DNA from: Chitinophagaceae bacterium
Lineage (GTDB): Bacteria; Bacteroidota; Bacteroidia; Chitinophagales; Chitinophagaceae
Assembly: GCA_024103425.1 (NCBI GenBank)
Contig: JAGFIS010000025.1
Location: 1-64,000 of the forward strand
DNA: 64,000 nucleotides
Direction of reading: 5' to 3'
Shown: positions 25,982-35,423 of the stretch, piece by piece
Layout of the letters: each line of letters begins with the position of its first letter
Position numbering within the stretch: position 1 is the first letter of the stretch
The notes under the pieces: generated by a model
Databases searched by the model: none
What the model saw: the letters and a program-made list of their open reading frames with translations, nothing else
What the model was told of the DNA's origin: nothing
Translations under genes and position numbers: made by a program

Positions 25982-27004
25982 ATGGAAAGAAGAAAATTTT
26001 TACAACTTTCTTCCTTTGGAGCATCAATGCTGGCCCTGAAGCCCCCGGGGATCGTAAAAGCCCCGACAAATCCTATTATCGTTTCCACATGGGCCGATGG
26101 TAAACGGGTTAATGAAGAAGCGTGGAAGGTCTTGTCAAAAGGGGGGAGGGCATTGGATGCAGTTGAAAACGGTGCGAGGTGGATGGAAGATCAGATCAAT
26201 TGTTGTGTCGGATTGGGAGCAAATCCCGACCGTGACGGTATCGTTACGCTTGACAGTTGCATTATGGATGAACATGCCAACTGCGGTGCCGTAGCAGCTC
26301 TGGAACGAATCAAACATCCTGTTTCTGTAGCGCGTAAGGTGATGGAGCTGACTCCTCATGTATTGCTGGTAGGACAAGGTGCACAACAGTTTGCAATTGA
26401 AAATGGCTTTAAACTGGAACCTCAGGAACTCTCTCCTTCGGCAAAAGATGCTTATGAAAAATGGTTGGAAAAGAGCGAATACAAACCAGAGATCAATATT
26501 GAAAATAAAAAGAGCATCAATCCTGCTCCGCCTATGCTTTTGGAAGATGGTAGTTTTAATCATGATACGATGGGCATTGTGGCATTAGATGCCTCCGGTA
26601 GTATGAGTGGTGCAGTTACCACAAGCGGAATGGGTTTCAAAATGCGCGGCAGGGTAGGAGATTCACCGATTATAGGAGCCGGACTGTTTGTAGATAATGA
26701 GATAGGTGCTGCCACATCGAGTGGTATGGGCGAGGAGGTAATTCGGATTTGTGGTACACACCTCGTAGTGGAATTCATGCGGCAGGGATACAACCCTGAA
26801 ACTGCGTGCAGGTTAGCAGTGGAGCGGATTGTCAATCGCGATCCCGAGAAAGCCAAAGGCTTACAGGTAGGTTTTCTCGCTTTGGATAAGAGAGGAAGGT
26901 ATGGTGCTTATGCTGTTCAGAAAGGATTTGAGTTTGCTGTTAAGAGCGGTAACGAAGAGAAGATCCTGGGCTGCAAATATGTTTATGATTATGGTGTAAC
27001 CTAA
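25982..27004 (+). CDS. Secreted Ntn hydrolase: isoaspartyl peptidase / glycosylasparaginase family
   Basis: 340 aa. It starts MERRKFLQLSSFGASMLAL, a Tat-like signal. The autocleavage site is HDTMGIVALD, making Thr196 the nucleophile of the mature beta subunit; GMGEEVIR and TTSGMGFKMRGR form the rest of the pocket. The layout is closest to N4-(beta-N-acetylglucosaminyl)-L-asparaginase, which removes N-linked glycans from Asn; a plain isoaspartyl dipeptidase is the alternative. cutC follows 11 nt later. Confidence 0.87.
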   Translation: MERRKFLQLSSFGASMLALKPPGIVKAPTNPIIVSTWADGKRVNEEAWKVLSKGGRALDAVENGARWMEDQINCCVGLGANPDRDGIVTLDSCIMDEHANCGAVAALERIKHPVSVARKVMELTPHVLLVGQGAQQFAIENGFKLEPQELSPSAKDAYEKWLEKSEYKPEINIENKKSINPAPPMLLEDGSFNHDTMGIVALDASGSMSGAVTTSGMGFKMRGRVGDSPIIGAGLFVDNEIGAATSSGMGEEVIRICGTHLVVEFMRQGYNPETACRLAVERIVNRDPEKAKGLQVGFLALDKRGRYGAYAVQKGFEFAVKSGNEEKILGCKYVYDYGVT

Positions 27005-27015
27005 AAAGCCGGGTT

Positions 27016-27777
27016 ATGAGTTTACAATCAGAGCGTACTGATACCCCAACGCCATTGCTGGAGGTAATCGGATTTAATATAGAAAGTTGCCATACGGCAC
27101 AAGAAAATGGTGCCGGGAGGATTGAGTTGTGCGATTCTCCGGGAGAGGGTGGTACAACCCCTTCTTACGGATTTATAAAAGAAGCCAGAAAATTATTACG
27201 CATACCATTATACGTTATGATTCGCCCGAGAGGAGGTGATTTTTTGTATTCTGATAGGGAATTCAGATTGATGATGGAAGATATTGCTGTTTGTAAGCAG
27301 TTGGGATGCGATGGCGTTGTCTTCGGAATTCTCCATCCTGATGGCAGTGTAGACGTTCGCCGCAACCGGCTTTTGGCAGAATTGGCATATCCGATGGGTG
27401 TAACCTTTCACCGTGCGTTTGACAGAGTCAGCGATCCTGTATTAGCGTTGGAAGATGTTATTAATTCAGGTTGTGAGCGTATCCTCACTTCGGGGTTACG
27501 GCCTAAAGCAGAGCAGGGATTGGAGCTCATCGCAGATTTGGTTTGCCGTGCAGAAGGCAGGATTTCCATCATGCCTGGTTCAGGAGTGAATGCAGATAAT
27601 ATTCAGAAAATTATAGAGGCTGCAGGAGTTAAAGAAGTTCATAGCTCAGCCTCAGGAAAGGTGAACACACAAATGAAATATGAGAATGCCGGGATGCAGG
27701 AAAACCTGATGCATGTAGGGGTAGATGGCGAAGCCGTGAAAAGTATGGTGCAGGCTTTAACGAAACACAGTAAGTAG
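27016..27777 (+). CDS. cutC: CutC family protein
   Basis: 253 aa TIM-barrel protein with CutC signatures NGAGRIELC, MIRPRGGDFLYS, GVTFHRAFD and ERILTSG. Although named for copper homeostasis, direct copper function is disputed. It lies 11 nt after the Ntn hydrolase gene, so the two are probably cotranscribed. Confidence 0.9.
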   Translation: MSLQSERTDTPTPLLEVIGFNIESCHTAQENGAGRIELCDSPGEGGTTPSYGFIKEARKLLRIPLYVMIRPRGGDFLYSDREFRLMMEDIAVCKQLGCDGVVFGILHPDGSVDVRRNRLLAELAYPMGVTFHRAFDRVSDPVLALEDVINSGCERILTSGLRPKAEQGLELIADLVCRAEGRISIMPGSGVNADNIQKIIEAAGVKEVHSSASGKVNTQMKYENAGMQENLMHVGVDGEAVKSMVQALTKHSK

Positions 27778-27848
27778 TACGTTTTCTTTTTTGACAAGAA
27801 TCTGATAAAATTATTTTGCTCCTTCCGTAAGTACTGTTGTTCACCGAT

Positions 27849-27856
27849 TACCTTTG
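27849..27856 (+). promoter_or_regulatory. -7 box in the leader of the porin gene
   Basis: TACCTTTG fits TANNTTTG. It implies transcription from about 27862 and a leader near 140 nt before the ATG at 28001. Confidence 0.45.
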
Positions 27857-28000
27857 CGCCTGCTTTTGCAAATACAGAAACAATAATTGTTTTTATTGGT
27901 GATGAAAGTCAGGCAGAAGAATGACAATCATCAATTTGTGGTGATACTGCTTGACGTCTTTTTGCAGGCATTTAATTGGAAAATACTAAATACAGTACCT

Positions 28001-29350
28001 ATGGCATATATTAAATTAGCCGGCAAGATTTTATCAGCAACCATTCTTTTTACAACATCCTTTATTCCTTTTTCCGGTAGTGCTCAAACTGATGAAGCTG
28101 AAAACACATTCTCGGTGTCGGGGCAGTTACGGCCTAGATTAGAGTTCAGAGACGGGGCCTTCACACCTTTGGAAAAGGGGCAGGATCCTGCAGCTTTAAT
28201 CAGCGAGAGAATCCGGTTAAATATGGATTATAATTATAAAGATGTACTGACGATAAGATTATCGCCTCAGGCAGTTGGTGTATGGGGACAGGAAAGCATG
28301 GTGCAGGGAGCAGAAAACAGCGGAAATAAAATAGCGCTTTTCGAGGCATGGTCGCAAGTGAAACTCGGTCGCGAGTGGGATATGAAGCTCGGCCGTCAGG
28401 TGATATCTCTCGATGATGAGCGGTTCTTCGGAGAGTTAGACTGGGCGCAGGGAGCACGTGCACATGACGCCTTATCGTTTCTCTATCATAAAGATAATTA
28501 TGAAGTAAAGGCTTTTCTGGCCTACAATCAGAACTACAAGGCTAATTATAATAATAATCTTAACAACCCCACCGGAAATATCTATAATATGGATGGGGCA
28601 TTCACTTATAAATGGATGCAGGCAATCTGGACCGGAATTCCGGTAAGCGAATCTTCAAAGATATCCTTCTTGTTTGCTAATGTTGGGATGCAAAACAGTA
28701 CACCGCTGGCATCCGCTAAAACATTCTTCTCGCAGACAATTGGTTCTAATTTCACTCATTCGTCAGGACAGTGGGGGCTCAACCTGGCTGCGTATTACCA
28801 GGGAGGCAAATCGGGTTTGAATAGTAAAGTGAGTGCATATATGCTGGCTGCAGGAGTTACGTATAAGCCGGATAGTAAATGGACTTTAGGATTAGAGAGT
28901 GACTGGTTGAGTGGTAATGATGTAGGATCGGTTCCCTCGAAGGATAAGGTTTTCAATCCTTACTTCCACACGGGACATAAGTTTTACGGTTCTATGGACT
29001 ATTTTGCCAATGGTAGTTCTGTCAAGGGGGCAGGTCTGGCAGACAATTATCTTAAAGCTAATTATAAGGCGAACGAGAAACTATCCTTAATGGTTACACT
29101 GCATCAGTTTACTACACCTAATGAAGTGAGAGGTCTGACGGAAAGTTACAGTAAAAGTCTTGGGCAGGAGGCCGACCTCAGCTTTGCATTAAAACTGAAT
29201 AAGTTCACTACCATGGCCGGCGGCTATTCCTTTTATCTAACGAACAACACACTTAGATTTTTAAAGAATGCTTTCTTCGCGAGAGGTTATCAGCAGTGGG
29301 CGTGGTTGACATTTAATGTGAATCCCGTATTCTTCAAGACGAAGTGGTGA
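28001..29350 (+). CDS. Outer-membrane beta-barrel porin, alginate-export type
   Basis: 449 aa from the ATG at 28001, which gives a proper signal peptide (cleavage after FSGSAQ). An in-frame TTG 114 nt upstream would add a non-signal stretch and is less likely. The body has alternating amphipathic strands and the alginate_exp-type SVSGQLRPRLEFRDG opening and KLGRQVISLDDERFFG motif. Probably a substrate-permeable porin in the outer membrane; substrate unknown. Confidence 0.82.
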   Translation: MAYIKLAGKILSATILFTTSFIPFSGSAQTDEAENTFSVSGQLRPRLEFRDGAFTPLEKGQDPAALISERIRLNMDYNYKDVLTIRLSPQAVGVWGQESMVQGAENSGNKIALFEAWSQVKLGREWDMKLGRQVISLDDERFFGELDWAQGARAHDALSFLYHKDNYEVKAFLAYNQNYKANYNNNLNNPTGNIYNMDGAFTYKWMQAIWTGIPVSESSKISFLFANVGMQNSTPLASAKTFFSQTIGSNFTHSSGQWGLNLAAYYQGGKSGLNSKVSAYMLAAGVTYKPDSKWTLGLESDWLSGNDVGSVPSKDKVFNPYFHTGHKFYGSMDYFANGSSVKGAGLADNYLKANYKANEKLSLMVTLHQFTTPNEVRGLTESYSKSLGQEADLSFALKLNKFTTMAGGYSFYLTNNTLRFLKNAFFARGYQQWAWLTFNVNPVFFKTKW

Positions 29351-29520
29351 TGCCTATACCTACCTGCAGCGTTCATACTCTATAGTATTAGATGCAACTG
29401 CAGGGTAAAGAGCTATATTGTTTGAGGTCACAGGCATGGATGGTGTAGAATAAGTATTATGAAACTTCTGATTTCTTCTGAACTTCTTTCCACTCAAAAT
29501 CATTATCTTTTCCCTACAAA

Positions 29521-30000
29521 ATGGATATCTTCTTAATCATATTATCAGCCATTTTTCTGATTATCGGAATACTCGGTTGCTTCTTGCCGGTATTACCCGG
29601 CCCTCCGCTGGCGTGGGGCGGATTATTACTGGCTGACTTTACGAAGTACGCAAGTTTCAGTAACCGTTTTCTAATCATCACGGCTGTAATTACAATCATC
29701 CTTACCATTCTCGATTTTATCATCCCTGCATTAGCGGTGAAGAAAAAAGGAGGCAGTAAGGCGGGGCAAAACGGTGCATTGATAGGCGCAATAGTAGGAC
29801 TCTTTTTCGGGCCGTTCGGAATTATTTTAGGTCCATTTGTCGGTGCTTTTGTAGGTGAATTGCTGACTACCAGAAATAACGCAGAAAAGTCCCTGGAAAT
29901 AGCACTTAGCTCGTTTATTGGTTTTTTGCTGAGCACCGGATTGAAGTTAATATGGTGCCTGATGATGCTGTTTTGGTTAATAAAAGCTCTCATACAATAA
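29521..30000 (+). CDS. DUF456 membrane protein
   Basis: 159 aa, four hydrophobic segments, with the glycine-rich DUF456 core ALIGAIVGLFFGPFGIILGP (about 89-108). Inner-membrane protein of unknown function. The glycine zipper resembles those in small pore or channel proteins, but that is only a resemblance. Confidence 0.88.
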   Translation: MDIFLIILSAIFLIIGILGCFLPVLPGPPLAWGGLLLADFTKYASFSNRFLIITAVITIILTILDFIIPALAVKKKGGSKAGQNGALIGAIVGLFFGPFGIILGPFVGAFVGELLTTRNNAEKSLEIALSSFIGFLLSTGLKLIWCLMMLFWLIKALIQ

Positions 30001-30067
30001 CCTGCATAGAGATCTGTCATTATCATTCTCAGAAATAAAAAAATATATCACTTCTTTATGGAGTAGA

Positions 30068-30075
30068 TATATTTG
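30068..30075 (+). promoter_or_regulatory. -7 box before the DUF808 gene
   Basis: TATATTTG fits TANNTTTG; the ATG follows 19 nt later. No well-spaced -33 element. Confidence 0.5.
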
Positions 30076-30094
30076 TCACTCATAAATTTAATTT

Positions 30095-31000
30095 ATGGCC
30101 TCCGGACTTTTTGCATTATTAGATGATATTGGAAGTTTGATGGACGATGTAGCGCTGGCAACAAAGATAGCTACGCAAAAAACAGCGGGCATCTTGGGTG
30201 ATGATCTGGCGGTAAATGCGGAGAAGTCTGTCGGTTTTGTTTCTTCAAGAGAATTACCTGCACTGTGGGCTATTTCAAAAGGATCGTTGGTGAACAAAGC
30301 CATCATCATTCCTCTGGTATTTCTCCTTAATATTTTTTTTCCCGTAGCAATAAAAGTGATTTTGGTTATTGGAGGAGGCTTTCTGGCCTACGAGGGTGCA
30401 GAGAAGATTATAGAATACTTTTTTCATCGACACTCTACAAAACAAACTGCTCAAAAAAAACATCAGGAACTGAAAGCAGATGATAATTCAGAAAAACAAA
30501 AAGTACTGAGTGCCATTCGTACTGATTTTATTCTTTCTCTTGAAATAGTAATCATCGCATTAAGTACTGTATTGGATAAAGGGCTTTGGTTGCAAATAGT
30601 AACAGTGCTCGCAGTATCGCTTGTTGCTACAGTTGGGGTATATGGAATAGTTGCGCTCATTGTACGAATGGATGATTTGGGGTACAAACTCATCAGGAAA
30701 ACAAGTGGTAAGGGCTTGGGTTTTATTATAGGAAGATTGTTGGTAGTGGCCTTGCCGGTAGTTATAAAAGTGTTGAGTGTAGTTGGCACTGTGGCTTTGT
30801 TGATGGTAGCCGGAGGTTTATTACTGCATAATATCCCTTTTATGCATCATTTGACAGAATTTCTTCCGGAGATAATAGCCAGTTTGCTTATAGGTCTTGT
30901 GTCGGGAACTATTGTCTTTGTAGGAGTATGGGGAATAGGGAGATTGGTCAATATTATTTTGAAAAGAAAAGTTACCTCGAATTCTGCGGGACAGGATTAA
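30095..31000 (+). CDS. DUF808 membrane protein (YedI type)
   Basis: 301 aa. The N-terminal FALLDDIGSLMDDVALATKIATQKTAGILGDD block is diagnostic for DUF808; about six membrane helices follow. Function unknown; inner membrane. It converges on the DUF6600 gene with a hairpin between them. Confidence 0.9.
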   Translation: MASGLFALLDDIGSLMDDVALATKIATQKTAGILGDDLAVNAEKSVGFVSSRELPALWAISKGSLVNKAIIIPLVFLLNIFFPVAIKVILVIGGGFLAYEGAEKIIEYFFHRHSTKQTAQKKHQELKADDNSEKQKVLSAIRTDFILSLEIVIIALSTVLDKGLWLQIVTVLAVSLVATVGVYGIVALIVRMDDLGYKLIRKTSGKGLGFIIGRLLVVALPVVIKVLSVVGTVALLMVAGGLLLHNIPFMHHLTEFLPEIIASLLIGLVSGTIVFVGVWGIGRLVNIILKRKVTSNSAGQD

Positions 31001-31002
31001 TG

Positions 31003-31038
31003 GTAAAAAAAACTGAGATACATTGCTGTATCTCAGTT
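31003..31038 (-). terminator. Terminator of the DUF6600 gene
   Basis: A perfect 12-bp stem, AACTGAGATACA/TGTATCTCAGTT, around a TTGC loop. Read on the minus strand it is followed by eight T residues (31010-31003), so it ends the minus-strand gene; on the plus strand no T-tract follows. Confidence 0.85.
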
Positions 31039-31066
31039 CAATCACCAAATAACCATTATCCTTTTT

Positions 31067-32389
31067 TTAATTCTTCCTGAAGGTTCTGACGTTTGTTTGC
31101 GTCTGGTTGGTTTTCTGTTCAACTTGTCTTACCGGAGGTGTTGGCTGGACTTTTTGTGCAGGCCTCGCTTTCATGTCCGGTACGGTGGTTCTTGCCGGAG
31201 GGGTAGGTGCTTTTTTAGAGGCTTCGTTAGGGAAAACTCTCGTATTACTGTTTGTCCTTGGAGTAATTTCTCTGTTGTTAATCCGTCTGTCAACCGGTGT
31301 TGTTTTCTCAAATGTCCCGCCGTTCCTTTGGATGTCCAGATCAGGGTTTCTCCTGACAGGATACTGCTTCCTTACAGCCTCATCAACATTTGTCTTCCGG
31401 TCGGGGAAAACTCTGGAATTATTTCTATCGTTTCTGACCGGTTCGTCTATCTCTCGTTTCGGAGGGTTGATAATGCCTTTGTCATTTTTGATTGGGTTAT
31501 CTATTTCACGCTTTTGCGGATTGATGATTCCTCTGTCTGCATCCTTTATGCTTGGCTCTTTTTCAACATCTCTGTCAAACTTTCTTACAGGTGCATCCAG
31601 CACTTTCTTGGGCTTTACCTCAGAGAGATCAGTTTGTTTTACTACCGGCCTGTAAATGGCAATCTCATTATTCCTGATTTCTGAAGTGCCCGGGGTTGTT
31701 CTGTTAACTACACGTACAGGAGCAATCCTCTGATGGGTTTGTCTTTCCACTTCAGTCACTCGTGGTCCGGCATTGTAGGTTCTGTTTGTACTGTTATCGT
31801 AGTAATTATTATTAATAATGGTAGTATTATTAATAATAGTCACGTTATGAGAATTGCGCACATAATGCTTGCCAAGGTTTGCGCTGTTGATATATCTGGA
31901 TGGGACAAAGCACCAGTTTCTATTGGGTATCATGTTAATATGAATATTGATATTCATACCCGGCCCGAGCGGCGCCCATCCGTAGTAACCCGGACTGTTG
32001 CCCCATACTACCCAGGCAGGTGCCCATTCGTAACCCGGTACCCAAATCCAACCGTAAAAATTATCGTAAGTCCATCGACCATAGTGAAACGGAGCCCACC
32101 CCCATTTGTAGTTAGATTTCCACGTCCACCCAAAAGAGGTATAAACCCAGCGACCGTTGGTAGAGTAGGGGTGGAATCCTCTTTCAAAGGGAGACCATAC
32201 ATATCCGTATTGGGTATTATAAATCCAGTTTCCATAGGGGCTCAGTTCATCATAAAACTGCTGATAAGTAACACCTCCTCCGGGTGTATAATAATCATTC
32301 TGTGCATAGTTTCTTGAGAAACTACACGAACCCATGATTACCATGGCTGCACCAAGTATTAAATAATGTATTTTTTTCATTTTTCTCAT
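31067..32389 (-). CDS. DUF6600-type Trp/Tyr-rich lipoprotein
   Basis: 440 aa. Lipoprotein signal (IMGSC lipobox near residue 21; a second in-frame Met three codons later is equally possible as start). Residues ~40-150 are a chain of aromatic repeats of the type GxWxYxxxYGxxWxPF, matching DUF6600. The C-terminal half is low-complexity, basic, with repeated KREID.P and PPVR-like units. Probably surface- or periplasm-exposed in the outer membrane; function unknown. Confidence 0.8.
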   Translation of the reverse strand: MRKMKKIHYLILGAAMVIMGSCSFSRNYAQNDYYTPGGGVTYQQFYDELSPYGNWIYNTQYGYVWSPFERGFHPYSTNGRWVYTSFGWTWKSNYKWGWAPFHYGRWTYDNFYGWIWVPGYEWAPAWVVWGNSPGYYGWAPLGPGMNINIHINMIPNRNWCFVPSRYINSANLGKHYVRNSHNVTIINNTTIINNNYYDNSTNRTYNAGPRVTEVERQTHQRIAPVRVVNRTTPGTSEIRNNEIAIYRPVVKQTDLSEVKPKKVLDAPVRKFDRDVEKEPSIKDADRGIINPQKREIDNPIKNDKGIINPPKREIDEPVRNDRNNSRVFPDRKTNVDEAVRKQYPVRRNPDLDIQRNGGTFEKTTPVDRRINNREITPRTNSNTRVFPNEASKKAPTPPARTTVPDMKARPAQKVQPTPPVRQVEQKTNQTQTNVRTFRKN

Positions 32390-32744
32390 TTTTATGATTC
32401 ATATAATTATGACGATTATTGGACAGAATAGGTAAGCGAGGTTTAGTGTGCATGGGCGTTTTAACGCTGCTTTAACCAAATGCGGGGAAACACTTGTTAT
32501 ACAGACTTTAGACTGATTAGCGAAAGACTGGCGTTTATTTGTTTATGCGTTTATCTGTTTATTTACTCAGGTGTCTTTTTCAGGCTTCCACTGGACCTGA
32601 CGAATGAATGTCAGACCGGGTGATGTGGCATTAACTATCTTCTTTTTTTTGTCGGTGCCTCCCGGGTGGTAGAGAGGACACTGCATTAGAAAACAGAGTT
32701 GAAAGAAATTATCAAAATCTGTTCTTATCAGCAATAATTTTAGG
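32390..32744. other. Intergenic region with an 8-bp-period repeat
   Basis: No gene. Positions 32532-32566 hold CGTTTATTTGTTTATGCG and a second TTTATCTGTTTATTTAC, i.e. four units of the reverse complement of AAACNNAT, matching 11588-11604 and 41904-41967. The rest is unremarkable. Confidence 0.7.
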
Positions 32745-32752
32745 TAAATTTG
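32745..32752 (+). promoter_or_regulatory. tRNA-Leu -7 box
   Basis: TAAATTTG, as in front of tRNA-Pro; the mature tRNA starts 11 nt after it. Confidence 0.6.
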
Positions 32753-32762
32753 CAGCCTCGTT

Positions 32763-32848
32763 GCGGAGGTGGCGAAACTGGTAGACGCGCTACTTTGAGG
32801 TGGTAGTGCCCTTAACTGGGCTTGGGAGTTCGAATCTCCTCTTCCGCA
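32763..32848 (+). tRNA. tRNA-Leu (anticodon GAG)
   Basis: 86-nt class II tRNA. The acceptor GCGGAGG pairs with CTTCCGC (one G-T), the anticodon loop TTGAGGT gives GAG, and there is a long variable arm and standard T-loop GAGTTCGAATCTC. It reads CTC/CTT Leu codons. CC follows the discriminator A in the genome. Confidence 0.95.
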
Positions 32849-32856
32849 CCCGATAA

Positions 32857-32883
32857 AAGCCCGTGTTTTGACACGGGTTTTTT
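32857..32883 (+). terminator. Terminator of tRNA-Leu
   Basis: CCCGTGT/ACACGGG stem (32860-32866 and 32871-32877) with a TTTG loop and a run of T. On the minus strand it is followed by TTTT and may also serve priA. Confidence 0.88.
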
Positions 32884-32901
32884 AATTACCGGCTGCTTTT
32901 A

Positions 32902-35373
32902 TCAGGCCGGATCTACATCCGGTATGATCACGACACTTCTAAAGCGTCTGTCTGCCTGTAATAAATGGATATTGTTCATGATAATCTGCTTCTGAATTTC
33001 AAGTTTCTTTCTGTCGGGAGGCAGCTTCATTATAATCTCCTGCAGATATTGATTCCTGATTCTGGAAATGACAGGCTCTGCCGGACCGAGAAAGTTTTGG
33101 AAGTTTTTAGAAAGCAGCTCGCCAAAAATGCGCGCTGCATCCTTAACAACCTCAGTTTTCTTATGCTTGAAGGTGATTTTAAGCAGCCGGCTGAATGGCG
33201 GATAATAAAATTCATTTCGTTTGGCAATTTCGCTATTGTACATAGCTTCATAGTCGTGGTTTTTAACCATTTCCAGAACAGGGTGATCTGTTCGGGTTGC
33301 CTGTATGAGCACTTCACCGACACCGCTCTTTCTTCCTGCCCTGCCGCTAACCTGCTCGAGCATTTGAAAGGCTCTTTCGTTAACACGGAAGTCTGAGAAA
33401 CTCATCAGACTATCGGCATCCGTAACACCAATCAACATCACGTTGGCGAAGTCCAATCCTTTTACTACCATCTGTGTGCCTGCAAGAATATCTATATTGT
33501 GTTGTTCGAAACGTTTAATTAACTGGTCATGCCCGTATTTTCCTTTCACTGAATCGTAGTCCATCCGTGCAATTTTTGCGTTGGGAAATTCTTCGATAAG
33601 CCCCTCTTCTATTTTTTCGGTTCCAAAATTTCTTTCTACCCAGTTGGTACTGCCGCATCCCGGACACTGAACTAATTTACTGTACACATTACCGCAATAA
33701 TGACAATGCAGTTTATTGGAACTTTTATGCAGTGTGAGGCTCACATCACAGTTCACACATTTGGGAATATATCCGCAGGTGCCACAGATGAGAAAGGGAC
33801 TGTATCCACGACGGTTTTGGAACAGAATTACCTGTTTCTTGTTCTTAAGGTTATCTTCAATAGCTGCTTTCAACTGAGGCGACAAAAGGGATTTCTGTTT
33901 GGCAGATGAAGCCACTGCCTTCATATCTACAATACGGATATCGGACAGTTGCGCCTTGCCATATCGTTCATTCAGTTTTATCAGGCCGTATTTTCCCCTC
34001 GTAGCATTATAATAACTTTCAATAGAAGGGGTAGCACTGCCCATCAACACTTTTGCATCAAAAAGCGTGGAATAATAGATTGCTGCATCGCGCGCATTGT
34101 ATCTTGGTGCCGGATCAGACTGTTTAAAAGAGCTGTCCTGCTCCTCGTCAATAATGATAAGTTCAAGATTGCTGAACGGAAGGAAGAGTGCGCTGCGGGC
34201 ACCAACAACTACATTTACTTCCCCGCTTTTTACCTTGTTCCAGATCTCCATACGCTCTTTACTACTGAAGCGCGAATGGTAGATCGCGACATTGCCTCCG
34301 AAACTTTTCTGAAGTCTCCGGATAATCTGGGTTGTTAGTGTGATCTCCGGAAGGAGATAGAGTATTTGTTTTTTGCGTTTGATCAGTTCGCTGATCATGT
34401 GCATGTATATCAGCGTTTTTCCGCTTCCGGTGACACCGAAGAGGAGGGAAATATTTTTTTGTTTGAAGCTGTCTTGTATTTCTTTCAGTGCTTTCTGCTG
34501 AGTCTTATTTAACTCGAAGTCGAGGTGATTGATTTTTGGCAATGCCGGAAGTCTGTCGACAGTCCTGTTATCAATGATCAGGATATTCTTGTCTACAAGA
34601 CCTTTTAGTTGGGCTGATGTGGCTCCTACTTTTTTCAACAGGTCACTTTGTTTCACTTCACCTTCTGTTCGTGCATAGTGAAGGTAAGCCAGAAGCAGTT
34701 CCAACTGTTTAGGTGCTCTTCCCAGACTATCCATCAGTTTGTTCATCTCATCATCAGAATCATACTGAGGATTCAGGGTGACAAAGTTTTCCTTTTTGGG
34801 CTTGTAGGTATTTTCAAGTGACTCAAATATGTAACAGACTTCTTTCTCCACCAGTCTTCTCAGCAACGGATATACATTAGCGACGCCTGCTACCTTTTTC
34901 ACCTCAGACAGTCTCAGTTCTTTTTTTATGAGCAGGGCTTCTACCAGAATAAACTCATCATCCGAAAGCGATGAGAAATCTTCCCCATAATCTTCGTTGA
35001 AAACGATAATCGATTCACTGCTGAGTTTCAGGTGTGCCGGCAGGGCAGCGATCATTACTTCCCCTTCGCTACACATATAGTATTCGCTCATCCATTGCCA
35101 CAGTTGCAGTTGCTGCGAATAAATAACGGGGTCTTTATCGATAATGCTGACAATATCTTTTGTCTCAAACCCCGGTTGAGCGCAGAAATCTTTTACAATC
35201 CCCGAGTATCTTTTATTTTTTCCGAAAACGACTTCGACACGGCAGCCGGGTTGCGCTTCATCTCTTAAATGACCCGGAACCGAATAAGTGTAATTTTTCG
35301 GCACGGCCAATGGCAGGATTACCTCTACCCACTTTTTACTTTCTCTTCCGGCTGAATTGTCTTTCCCTTCCAT
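32902..35373 (-). CDS. priA: Primosomal protein N' (PriA helicase)
   Basis: 823 aa, full length. N-terminal 3'-DNA-binding domain, SF2 helicase with Walker A GVTGSGKTLIY and DEEQ box IIIDEEQDSSF, and a zinc-binding insert with paired cysteines (CGTCGYIPKCVNC and CHYCG...CPGCG). PriA restarts replication at stalled forks. Third of the minus-strand series topA-plsC-priA, though a -7 box directly at its start suggests its own promoter. Confidence 0.95.
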   Translation of the reverse strand: MEGKDNSAGRESKKWVEVILPLAVPKNYTYSVPGHLRDEAQPGCRVEVVFGKNKRYSGIVKDFCAQPGFETKDIVSIIDKDPVIYSQQLQLWQWMSEYYMCSEGEVMIAALPAHLKLSSESIIVFNEDYGEDFSSLSDDEFILVEALLIKKELRLSEVKKVAGVANVYPLLRRLVEKEVCYIFESLENTYKPKKENFVTLNPQYDSDDEMNKLMDSLGRAPKQLELLLAYLHYARTEGEVKQSDLLKKVGATSAQLKGLVDKNILIIDNRTVDRLPALPKINHLDFELNKTQQKALKEIQDSFKQKNISLLFGVTGSGKTLIYMHMISELIKRKKQILYLLPEITLTTQIIRRLQKSFGGNVAIYHSRFSSKERMEIWNKVKSGEVNVVVGARSALFLPFSNLELIIIDEEQDSSFKQSDPAPRYNARDAAIYYSTLFDAKVLMGSATPSIESYYNATRGKYGLIKLNERYGKAQLSDIRIVDMKAVASSAKQKSLLSPQLKAAIEDNLKNKKQVILFQNRRGYSPFLICGTCGYIPKCVNCDVSLTLHKSSNKLHCHYCGNVYSKLVQCPGCGSTNWVERNFGTEKIEEGLIEEFPNAKIARMDYDSVKGKYGHDQLIKRFEQHNIDILAGTQMVVKGLDFANVMLIGVTDADSLMSFSDFRVNERAFQMLEQVSGRAGRKSGVGEVLIQATRTDHPVLEMVKNHDYEAMYNSEIAKRNEFYYPPFSRLLKITFKHKKTEVVKDAARIFGELLSKNFQNFLGPAEPVISRIRNQYLQEIIMKLPPDRKKLEIQKQIIMNNIHLLQADRRFRSVVIIPDVDPA

Positions 35374-35378
35374 CTCTT

Positions 35379-35386
35379 CAAAAATA
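35379..35386 (-). promoter_or_regulatory. -7 box directly before the priA start codon
   Basis: Read on the minus strand, TATTTTTG fits TANNTTTG and ends 5 nt before the priA ATG (35373), so the transcript would be leaderless or nearly so. No -33 match is evident. Confidence 0.45.
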
Positions 35387-35423
35387 CGATGTATCGAAGT
35401 AAGAATTCAGAAAGGGGGGCTGT

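Noticed and set aside
31097..32317. Long plus-strand ORFs opposite the DUF6600 gene
   Set aside because: They are reverse-strand shadows of its low-complexity C-terminal half and aromatic repeats; no start context or domain.
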